The notes under the pieces: generated by a model | Databases searched by the model: none | The model's input: the letters and a program-made list of their open reading frames with translations, nothing else | Told to the model about the DNA's origin: nothing | Translations under genes and position numbers: made by a program | NCBI GenBank assembly: GCA_963839175.1 | Contig: CAWIUB010000043.1 | Span: 1 to 19,653, forward strand | Origin: CAWIUB01 sp963839175 | GTDB taxonomy: Bacteria; Actinomycetota; Actinomycetes; Mycobacteriales; Jatrophihabitantaceae | Direction: 5' to 3' | DNA: 19,653 nt | Shown: in pieces, positions 7,437 through 14,083 of the stretch | How positions within the stretch are numbered: the stretch's first letter is position 1 | How the letters are laid out: every line of letters begins with the position of its first letter

Positions 7437-7815
7437 GAAGGCTCGGACCGCGGCGAGCACCGTCGACATCGACGTCGGAGACCGTCATGTTGGGCCCGCC
7501 GTCCTCCACCAGGAGCTTTACCAGCGACTAGCCCACCTCGCCCACCCCCTGAACGGCGACGCGCCTGCCTCGCAGCGAGTGCTCGCGCCACGCCTCCTCC
7601 GCGCAGGCCAACATCGACAGGTACACGCTGTATGCGGTGATCGGCGACGGGTCGCCGGATCCACCCATGGAGGGCGACGCTCCGGTCATGAAGCGCGTCT
7701 CGCGCCGGACCAGGTCCATGTCATCACGGGTGGTCCCCACGTCCTCGGCAGCGATGTACCGGCCGCCCAACGACTCGATGAACCGACCATATGCCCGCAG
7801 CAGTTCCTCGGACAT
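7437..7815 (-). pseudogene. Leucine/phenylalanine dehydrogenase-type (Glu/Leu/Phe/Val DH) fragment with nonsense codon
   Basis: The minus-strand frame from 7815 reads SEELLRAYGRFIESLGGRYI, AAEDVGTTRDDMDLVRRETR, SPSMGGSGDPSPITAYSVYL and LRGRRVAVQGVGEVG, then meets TAG at 7528-7530. Past the stop the same frame continues SLVKLLVEDGGPNMTVSDVD, the expected Rossmann beta-2 region. So this is an in-frame nonsense mutation, not the natural end. The 'GGRYxxAEDVGTT', 'GSGDPSP' and 'VQGVGxVG' motifs identify the NAD-dependent Glu/Leu/Phe/Val dehydrogenase family; the last is the nucleotide-binding GxGxxG. Intact enzymes have about 350 residues; here both the N-terminal catalytic part (with the active-site lysines) and most of the Rossmann domain are missing. 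It sits tail to tail against the luciferase-like remnant. Confidence 0.8.
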
Positions 7816-7899
7816 CGAGCGCTTCAGATCAATTTGCAGCCTGGGAACTCGTCCGCACCAGCCGGCTACCGGTTCCGCGGGAGGTGGTTGCTGTGGCGG

Positions 7900-10027
7900 T
7901 CAATGGATTGCGGTCTGGGTGGACGTTCCGGCGGTGCTGAAGCGGGCGGCGCGGCGGATCAGGTGGCGGGTTCGGCTGTAGCGCCGCGGGGTCGGGGTTG
8001 TGGTCGGGGTGGTGCGGTAGAAGAGGAGTTTGCCGAACTCGACCAGCACGAGGTACGCGACGACCATGCCCGCGAGGGCGGCGAAGAACCCGCCGGGCAG
8101 CGGGCTGAAGCCGAGAGTGGGTGCCAGGGGTGTGGCTGGAAGCAGCGCGCCGACGGTGACCACGCTGAGCGCGGCGAGGGTCAGCGGCAGGCTGGGGTGG
8201 CTGCGGAAGAACGGGACGCGGCGGGTGCGGATGGCGAAGATGACCAGGGTCTGGGTGGCCAGGGATTCGACGAACCAGCCGGAGCGGAACTCGGCGGCGC
8301 CGGCGTGGAAGACCCCCAGCATGACGGCGAAGGTGAGGAAGTCGAACATCGAGCTGAGCGGGCCGAACACCATCATGAACCGCCGGATGAAGCCGATGTC
8401 CCAGTGCGACGGGCGGTGCAGCTGCTCCTCGTCGACGTTGTCGGTGGGGATGGCCAGTTGGCTGGAGTCATACAGCAGGTTGTTGAGCAGGATCTGGCTG
8501 GGCAGCATCGGTAGGAAGGACAGGAACAGCGACGCGCCGGCGGCGGAGAACATGTTGCCGAAGTTGCTGGAGGTGCCCATCAGCACGTACTTGATGGTGT
8601 TGGCGAAGATCCGGCGTCCCTCGGCGACGCCGTCGGCGAGGACGTCGAGGTCCTTTTCCAGCAGGATCACGTCGGCGGCATCCTTGGCCACGTCGGTGCC
8701 GGAGTCGACGGAGATCCCGACGTCGGCGGCGTGCAGGGCCAGCGCGTCGTTGACGCCGTCGCCGAGGAACGCGACCCCGCCGCCGGTGCGGCGTTGGATT
8801 CGCACGATGCGGGCCTTGTCCTCGGGGCTGACGCGGGCGAACACCGTAGTGCCGGTGATCGCGGTGGCGAGCGCGTCGTCGTCGAGGGCATCGAGGTCGG
8901 TGCCGGTCCGCGCCGCGCCGTCGCTAGGCCCGAGGTCGTGGCAGACCTTCACGGCGACTGCGGGGTTGTCTCCGGTGACAACCTTGACCGCGATGCCGAG
9001 GCCGGCCAGCCTGCGTAGCGACTCGGCGGCGTCGTGCTTCGGGGGGTCCAGGAACACCAAGAAGCCGGCGAGCTGGAGACCCCGTTCGTCCTCGACTGAC
9101 AGCAGGTACTCGTCGGCGACGGCACGCGTGGCCACTGCGACGACGCGGTTGCCCGCGGCGAACTCCGCCTCCAGGGATCGGCGTGCCGTGTCCGGTACGT
9201 CCAGGCACCGCTGCAAGACGGTTTCCGGAGCCCCCTTCGTCACGAGTGTCAGCTGGCTTCGCCGGTCGCGCAGGAGAACCGAGACCATCAATCGTTCATG
9301 GTCGAACGGCAGCACCGCGAGCCGGGTGTAGTCGGCCAGCGCCCTCCGCTCGCCAACAGAGGCGGGCGAGTCCCACAAGGCCTGATCCAACGGGTTCCCG
9401 CCGACGCCCCGCCCGTCCGATGTGGTGTTCTCGGTGCACAACAGGCCCCACCGCAACACGCGGCCCACGTTGATCATGAATATCGCGGTGGTCAGCGACC
9501 CGGCGACATACACCAGCAGCATGGAGAACTTGCGCAACCCAACCTGGAACTCGGTGTCGAGTTGGTGGGTGCTCAGTCCGGCGGCGATCTTGCCGAACTC
9601 GGTCCGCGCACCGGTCGACACCACCACGCCGCGGCCGCTGCCGGCATGCACGACCGTACCCATCAGCGCACACCCGGGTACTCGTTGACGAACCCGAGCC
9701 CGACCGACAGTCCGACGATGACAGCGATGATCACGGCGTCGGTGCGCTCACCGACGAAATAGGACGCGAGCGCCGCGGTCAGCAACAGCGCCAACAAAGG
9801 GGAGCGCAGTTGATGCCACAGGACTGGCAGGAACCGGGCCCGGTGCGAGGACACCGCGTTCGGCCCCACCGCGCCTGCCGCGCCGCCACCTCGGCGCTGG
9901 ACAGTCCCGTCTCGCCCGCAACGCTGAGCGTGCCCAGCAGCTCCGCCGATCCGAGCGACCCAGCAGCCACGATGCCCGGGACATCCGGGACTGTCGGCCG
10001 GGGTGCGGTGACGGTCACCTGCCGCAC
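7900..10027 (-). pseudogene. mgtA: Mg2+-transporting-type P-type ATPase, catalytic core deleted
   Basis: Read from GTG 10027, the N-terminus SAELLGTLSVAGETGLSSAE is followed by a one-base loss near 9862. It continues in the next frame with PNAVSSHRARFLPVLWHQLR and the first two membrane helices, to GLGFVNEY. The frame stops at 9663-9665 and then resumes with LMGTVVHAGSGRGVVVSTGA. Compared with MgtA-type ATPases (about 850-900 residues), roughly 90-100 residues carrying the actuator-domain TGES motif are missing at about 9665-9680. A second deletion at about 9460-9470 joins TTAIFMINV directly to VLRWGLLCTENTTSDG. It removes the membrane helices of the ion site and the DKTGT phosphorylation motif. 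The rest is well kept: KGAPETVL, TGDN, GDGVNDALALHAADVGISVD, and the family-specific NNLLYDSSQLAIPTDNVDEE. With no phosphorylatable Asp it cannot act as a pump. Confidence 0.9.
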
Positions 10028-10041
10028 CGGCCAACGCTTAG

Positions 10042-10062
10042 TACTACAGCCGCACTGTAGTA
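10042..10062. promoter_or_regulatory. Perfect palindrome, BlaI/CopY-type operator candidate
   Basis: TACTACAG (10042-10049), spacer CCGCA, CTGTAGTA (10055-10062): perfect 8-base arms. TACTACA/TGTAGTA half-sites are the classic recognition pattern of the BlaI/MecI/CopY winged-helix repressor family. The site ends 15 bases upstream of the ATPase start codon (GTG 10027, minus strand), where a repressor would block the promoter. No blaI-like gene is in the window. The regulator assignment is inferred from motif resemblance. Confidence 0.6.
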
Positions 10063-10267
10063 TTTAGGTTCACGACAGGGTGAGCGTCTCGAACTCGATC
10101 GCCGCTCTCAATTGACTTCATGTCGGATCCCTGGTTGCGTCTCGCGCTGGAACGCCGTGCACCCGGTTTCAGGTAGGCCGCAAGAGTGGACCGTCCGAGG
10201 TGCCCCAGTGAACGGGCTCGTCTGCCGGGACGCCGTGCGCTTCGTGCGCTGTCGAGCCTATCCGGGT

Positions 10268-10789
10268 TCACCGCGCTGCCGGTGGTGGACGGCGGCTAGC
10301 CCGCTTGTGCGCGCTGTCGGTGGGTGTCGGGATCGGGGTGGGCATTAGGCCGGCGATCTGGGCCAGGAATTGTTGTGCTGTGTGGCGGGCGACTCGGTGT
10401 TGCGTGTTCGACTCGGCCGGCTGCGCGGGGGGGCGTGGCGGTGTTCGATAGATGCCGGTGAGGACGAGTCGGGTGGTTGTCGGGGTGGCGGCGTCGAGTT
10501 CGAGGTTGGCGTCCAGCGTTGGTTGATGCTCGGTGAGCGCTCCGAGGGTGTACCAGCGGATCGGAATGACGGTGATGACTCCGCGCGGGTAGGCCGCCAG
10601 CGTGTGGACCGTCACCGGCTCGTAGCCCCCGGTGTGGCCCGCTTCCTGATGCGTGGGCTGCCCGTCGTCGAGGGCGGCGGCCGCGGCGGCGTGTAGCCCA
10701 TCATCGTCCAGTTGGGCGAGTACGCGCTGCTGCACCAGGGTCACCGGCGCTGACAGGAGCGTTTCTTCTCGCACGAACACAGGTTTCAC
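10268..10789 (-). CDS. SRPBCC-like protein of unknown function
   Basis: 173 residues from GTG 10789. The N-terminus VFVREETLLSAPVTLVQQRV has the look of the first strand and helix of an SRPBCC (START-like, helix-grip) domain. The second half has a beta-rich segment (GVITVIPIRWYTLGAL, TLDANLELDAATPTTTRLVL, TGIYRTPPRP) and a long C-terminal helix (HRVARHTAQQFLAQIAGLM), in the order expected of that fold. Such domains bind hydrophobic ligands in a cavity; no catalytic residue is evident. The tail is Pro/Thr/Arg-rich. It is divergent from the kinase gene (248 bases between the starts) and lies upstream of the ATPase remnant on the same strand, 240 bases away. The ribosome-binding site is weak, and other GTG codons nearby could be used. 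Confidence 0.65.
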   Translation of the reverse strand: MKPVFVREETLLSAPVTLVQQRVLAQLDDDGLHAAAAAALDDGQPTHQEAGHTGGYEPVTVHTLAAYPRGVITVIPIRWYTLGALTEHQPTLDANLELDAATPTTTRLVLTGIYRTPPRPPAQPAESNTQHRVARHTAQQFLAQIAGLMPTPIPTPTDSAHKRASRRPPPAAR

Positions 10790-11024
10790 TCAACCGCTTG
10801 GCGGGCCGCTGATACAGAGCATTAGGTCACCCTCCTGCCGGAGAGGATCGGGCGACAGCGGGCGGGTGAGCGGAGCTGGCCGGCGAGGTCCCGGTAGGCA
10901 TTCGCAGGTACGCTCGGTGCTCTGGCTATCGCGAACTGGTGGTAGTCGGGGATAGACACCGCAGTCGCGCGGATCGAGCGTCCGGTTGGCCGACTGAACG
11001 GCCGCGCTTGGCGGTGCACTAGTC

Positions 11025-11037
11025 AGGTGGCTCACCT
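11025..11037 (+). promoter_or_regulatory. Ribosome-binding site folded in a small hairpin
   Basis: AGGTGG serves as the Shine-Dalgarno sequence for the kinase ATG at 11038. AGGTG (11025-11029) pairs exactly with CACCT (11033-11037) around GCT, and the stem touches the start codon. A five-pair stem is weak, but it could lower translation of the kinase. Confidence 0.4.
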
Positions 11038-12792
11038 ATGACGGCCACGAACGGTCCACACTCGACCTCGAACGGCCCAGCGTCCCAAGCCCGCACCGCG
11101 CGGGGCAGCCCCAGCCCTTCGGCAACCACAGGTGCCGGGCTGGACTTTGTTGACGTGGAGCGGCTGGAGCTGGATTCGCTGCTGCAGCAGCTGCGTGACC
11201 GGGCCGATGACGTACTGGGCACCCAGGGCCGGCTGCGGGGTCTGCTGCGCGCCAACGCTGCGGTGGCGGCCGACTTGAGCCTTCCGGTGGTGCTGCACCG
11301 CGTCGCCGAGGCGGCCCGGGATCTGCTCGACGCCCGTCATGCAGCGATCGGGGTCACCGGCCGTGACGGGCAGTTGGAGCATTTCGTGCACGTGGGCATG
11401 CCCGTCGAAATCGTCCCCCGGGGGCGCGGCGTCCTCGGCCTGCTGATGACCGATCCGACCCCGGTCCGGCTCGCTGATCACGGCTCTCAATCGGCCTCGG
11501 CCGGATTCCCGCCCGGCCGCTTCCTCGGTGTGCCGGTCCGGGTAGGCGAGGCGGTGTTCGGCAACCTGTATGTGACAGAACGCACCGACGGTGGCCCGTT
11601 CACCGCGGAGGACGAGCAACTGGCCACCGCGTTGGCCGTGGCGGCTGGCGGTGCGATAGCCAACGCCCGGCTGTTCACCGAATCCGAGCAGCGCCGGCGC
11701 TGGCTGGTGGCTTCCGGCGAGCTGACCAACCAGTTGCTCAGCGCCGACACCGAGCAGCCGTTGACGGTGATCACCGAGCAGGCCGCGACCGCAGCCGGCG
11801 CGGACTTCGCCACCCTCGCACTGCCCCACGGCGACGATCAGGTGATCGTGGCCGCGGTCAGCGGGGTGCTGGCCGCCGACCTGGCCGGGCGGACCGCTCC
11901 CTCGGAGACCTCGCTGTGCGGACACGCCATCCGCACCGGCAAACCCGCCCTGATCGCCGACTACCGCGACGAGAGTCCCGCGATCGCGGTGAGCGTCGAG
12001 ATGGGACCGCTGCTGGTCGTGCCACTCGCCGCTGGTGAACACACCCGCGGCGCGCTCACGCTGGGCCGCCTCGCCGACCGGGCAGGCTTCACCGAGACCG
12101 ATCTGAACATGGCGGCCTCCTACGCCACCCAAGCCGCGGTCGCCTTGGAACTCAGTGACGCCCGAGACGCCCACGAGCGCCTGGCCCGAGCAGAGGACCG
12201 CGACCGCATCGCAGGCGACCTGCACGACCACGTCATCCAAGAACTGTTCGCGCTCGGCATGGGCCTGCAAGGGCTGGCCAGCGTCACCGACCGCCCAGCC
12301 CACATCACCAGGATCGTCGGCTACATCGACTCACTCGACCACGTCATCAGCACCATCCGCGGCACCATCTTCCAGATGCAGCAGCCCATCGGCCACGATC
12401 CCACCGGCCTGCAAGCACGGATACTCGACATCGCGACCCAGCACACCGCACAGCTCGGCTACACCCCGCAACTGCGCTTCGCCGGGCCGCTCGACCTCGC
12501 CGTGAACGAAGGCCTCGCCGCGGACGTGCTCGCCGTCATCCGCGAGGCCATCTCCAACTGCGCGCGACACGCCCACGCCACCCGCCTCGAGATCTCCACC
12601 GCCCTGGCCCACGAGCTGCTCACCCTCGAGATCACCGACAACGGCCACGGCCTCGGCACACCCATCCGCTCCAGCGGCCTGACCAACATGCGTCGCCGGG
12701 CCGAACACCACCACGGCACCCTCGCCATCACCACACCCGACCAGGGCGGCACCCACCTCACCTGGACCGGTAACCTCCCCACCCTGAAGTAG
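11038..12792 (+). CDS. DevS/DosT-family two-GAF sensor histidine kinase lacking the haem-ligand loop
   Basis: 584 residues. The start is supported by AGGTGG seven bases upstream. The order is: disordered Ser/Thr/Pro head (1-35), a short helix (36-75), GAF-A (about 80-214), GAF-B (about 232-371), HisKA_3 dimerisation helix with EDRDRIAGDLHDHVIQELFA (phospho-acceptor His396), and HATPase with N-box IREAISNCARHA (Asn507), DNGHGLG (534-540) and SGLTNM (546-551). GAF-A has the DevS signature FLGVPVRVGEAVFGNLYVTE. In M. tuberculosis DevS the proximal haem His149 lies in a 'PP-x-HPPM' loop just before FLGVPV; here the text runs GFPPG-RFLGVPV, so the loop and its histidine are gone. There is no membrane segment, so it is cytoplasmic. 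In DevS the partner is DevR/DosR; no response regulator is encoded nearby. The kinase residues appear intact. Confidence 0.92.
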   Translation: MTATNGPHSTSNGPASQARTARGSPSPSATTGAGLDFVDVERLELDSLLQQLRDRADDVLGTQGRLRGLLRANAAVAADLSLPVVLHRVAEAARDLLDARHAAIGVTGRDGQLEHFVHVGMPVEIVPRGRGVLGLLMTDPTPVRLADHGSQSASAGFPPGRFLGVPVRVGEAVFGNLYVTERTDGGPFTAEDEQLATALAVAAGGAIANARLFTESEQRRRWLVASGELTNQLLSADTEQPLTVITEQAATAAGADFATLALPHGDDQVIVAAVSGVLAADLAGRTAPSETSLCGHAIRTGKPALIADYRDESPAIAVSVEMGPLLVVPLAAGEHTRGALTLGRLADRAGFTETDLNMAASYATQAAVALELSDARDAHERLARAEDRDRIAGDLHDHVIQELFALGMGLQGLASVTDRPAHITRIVGYIDSLDHVISTIRGTIFQMQQPIGHDPTGLQARILDIATQHTAQLGYTPQLRFAGPLDLAVNEGLAADVLAVIREAISNCARHAHATRLEISTALAHELLTLEITDNGHGLGTPIRSSGLTNMRRRAEHHHGTLAITTPDQGGTHLTWTGNLPTLK

Positions 12793-13272
12793 GCCGACAC
12801 AGCCAGCCGACGGCCCGCCGGTAACCTCAGCGACACCGCGGCAAGCTCGTCGGGCAGCGTTGCCATCACAGCTCGGAACCGAACATCCATCGGGATGCGG
12901 GAGGTCACCTCGGCAACCTGCCATGGACCGGACGCCGAAACCAGCCGCACCAGCAGCCCGGCAGCACTCGACCGCAGAATCTCAACCAAGCCCCGGGCCT
13001 CGACTCTGTACCAGTGAGTGAATGCCAGCCGGGGCATAAACAGGAAACCCTGCAACGCGCGCAATTCGACAGATACGGAAGACTGAAACGACTGTCAGCG
13101 AACGACAGAATTCTCTATCTGCGCGTGATTCCTGGTCCGCGAAGGCTTCGGAATTGCCGTCCATATCGACGGTTCCAGCGCCGCTGGAACGCACTATGTC
13201 GGCGGCGCGGAGGCGTTGTTTGCCGATCCTCGAACATGTCCGGGGTTCCGGGCCGTGACGTAGCGTCGAGGC
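12793..13272. other. Intergenic region with doubtful minus-strand ORF and dyads
   Basis: A minus-strand frame (ATG 13064 or 13034) reads plausibly for its first 80-90 codons (RLAFTHWYRVEARGLVEILR; GPWQVAEVTSRIPMDVRFRA). It then runs antisense through the kinase gene to 12459. I recognise no family, and it may be a 3'-truncated remnant or chance. A perfect 8-base dyad, GTTCCAGC (13172-13179) and GCTGGAAC (13183-13190) around three bases, lies 80 bases before the ASCH-like gene. No terminator with a T-run follows the kinase. Confidence 0.35.
13261..13266 (+). promoter_or_regulatory. Candidate -10 element (leaderless start)
   Basis: TAGCGT matches TANNNT and ends six bases before the GTG at 13273, the spacing seen at leaderless actinobacterial genes. 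No strong Shine-Dalgarno sequence is present. Inferred from spacing only. Confidence 0.35.
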
Positions 13273-13569
13273 GTGCAGTTCAGCCCAGACCTGCGCGATG
13301 AGGTCGCCGCCGGCAACGTCACGGTGTCCATCCGGCTGTGGCGGCGCCCGAAGGTGCGTGTCGGCGGCCGTTATCCGGTCGCGGGAACGTTCATCGAGGT
13401 CGTCTCGGTTGAACTTGTGCCGTGCTCATCCATCACGGCCGCTGATGTGCGCCGCTGCGGCGAGTCAGATCGTGAGGCGCTGCGGACCCGCGCCGCCCAC
13501 GCTGGGCCCGTCCACGACGACACGCCCGTGTACCGCATCGAGTTCCACGTCGCCGGCCCGGCGACCTAA
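13273..13569 (+). CDS. Small ASCH-like conserved hypothetical protein
   Basis: 98 residues from GTG 13273, probably translated from a leaderless message. The sequence FSPDLRDEVAAGNVTVSIRL followed by VRVGGRYPVAGTFIEVVSVE resembles the small ASCH/PUA-like beta-barrel proteins: an N-terminal helix, 'G-x-x-T-x-S-x-R' strand, then 'V-x-x-G-x-x-Y' and 'I-x-V-x-x-V-E' strands. These are thought to bind RNA or modified nucleosides, though most are uncharacterised. The end, HDDTPVYRIEFHVAG, closes the barrel. The length is right for the family and nothing is broken. It stands alone, 480 bases after the kinase and on the same strand. The family assignment is moderate; that it is a real gene is likely from codon use and the well-formed fold pattern. 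Confidence 0.72.
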   Translation: MQFSPDLRDEVAAGNVTVSIRLWRRPKVRVGGRYPVAGTFIEVVSVELVPCSSITAADVRRCGESDREALRTRAAHAGPVHDDTPVYRIEFHVAGPAT

Positions 13570-13782
13570 CCCTGGATGTCAGGCGGTCACCGGAGGAGGT
13601 CGATCGCCTCCTCCTGCATCTGGACCCCGCCGATCTTGACGGTGACTGTCATCGGGAGCTTGTCGATGACGTGCACGCAGTGGTGCATCTGCGCTTGCGT
13701 CAGCCGACCGTATCGGCAATAGCGAACGCAGACGGCTCCCAGTCCCGGCCACAAGGTTGCGCTCCGCGGCAGGTCCGATCGT
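13570..13782. other. No recognisable gene
   Basis: A minus-strand frame (13587-13916) ends MTVTVKIGGVQMQEEAIDLL but has no credible beginning and no family. I see no repeats or RNA structure of note. Confidence 0.3.
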
Positions 13783-13986
13783 TTAGCGGGTTCGAAGCAC
13801 TCCGCGGGGCTCCGAGATCGGTAGGGGCGGCCGATCTGTCCGGTGTGTTGATCTTGCTGGCCGTGTCGCCATCTCCGTAGCCGACACCAACTGGGGACGA
13901 CGCCCGCCGCGGGCATCCACGTCGGCTAGGTCGTCGACGCTGTGGTCAGCGGCCGGATCGCCCGGGGTCTGATCTGCCGTCTCCAT
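13783..13986 (-). CDS. Possible small hypothetical protein
   Basis: 67 residues from ATG 13986, with GGAG five bases upstream. The sequence begins METADQTPGDPAADHSVDDL and becomes rich in Arg, Pro and Thr. This is low-complexity and probably disordered, and I recognise no family. It would be transcribed divergently from the ABC exporter, 97 bases away. The good ribosome-binding site is the main support; the arginine-rich second half makes a chance ORF quite possible. Confidence 0.3.
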   Translation of the reverse strand: METADQTPGDPAADHSVDDLADVDARGGRRPQLVSATEMATRPARSTHRTDRPPLPISEPRGVLRTR

Positions 13987-13987
13987 G

Positions 13988-14007
13988 TTCGCTCCACATT
14001 CGCTCCA
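13988..14007. repeat. Tandem 9-base direct repeat, 11-base period
   Basis: TTCGCTCCA occurs at 13988-13996 and again at 13999-14007, one helical turn apart, between the divergent small ORF and the exporter. On the minus strand each copy reads GGAGCGAA, so the first is also the small ORF's ribosome-binding site. It could be a direct-repeat operator for a winged-helix regulator. Confidence 0.45.
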
Positions 14008-14083
14008 AGAGTCGTCGCCCAGAAGTCCCGACGATGAGCGTGATGACACCGAGTGAAGCCGACGGAACTCACGGAGGACTTCC

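Noticed and set aside
5972..7591. 539-codon minus-strand open frame
   Set aside because: Only the last 210 codons (from 6601) show protein homology; the upper part crosses the luciferase-like and dehydrogenase remnants in the wrong frame or strand and is arginine-rich shadow.
8030..9331. 433-codon plus-strand frame (and 7423-8514)
   Set aside because: Antisense to the P-type ATPase remnant; serine/arginine-rich with no recognisable motif.
12459..13064. 201-codon minus-strand frame after the kinase
   Set aside because: More than half is antisense to the kinase; the first 90 codons are plausible but unrecognised, so it is mentioned under the intergenic entry rather than called as a gene.
13785..13800. 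GGGTTCGAAGC as a tRNA T-loop
   Set aside because: No acceptor stem, anticodon arm or CCA partner could be folded around it.
14010..14028. DosR-box-like GGGACTTCTGGGC on the minus strand upstream of the exporter
   Set aside because: The first half-site fits but the second does not; not better than expected in a GC-rich intergenic region.
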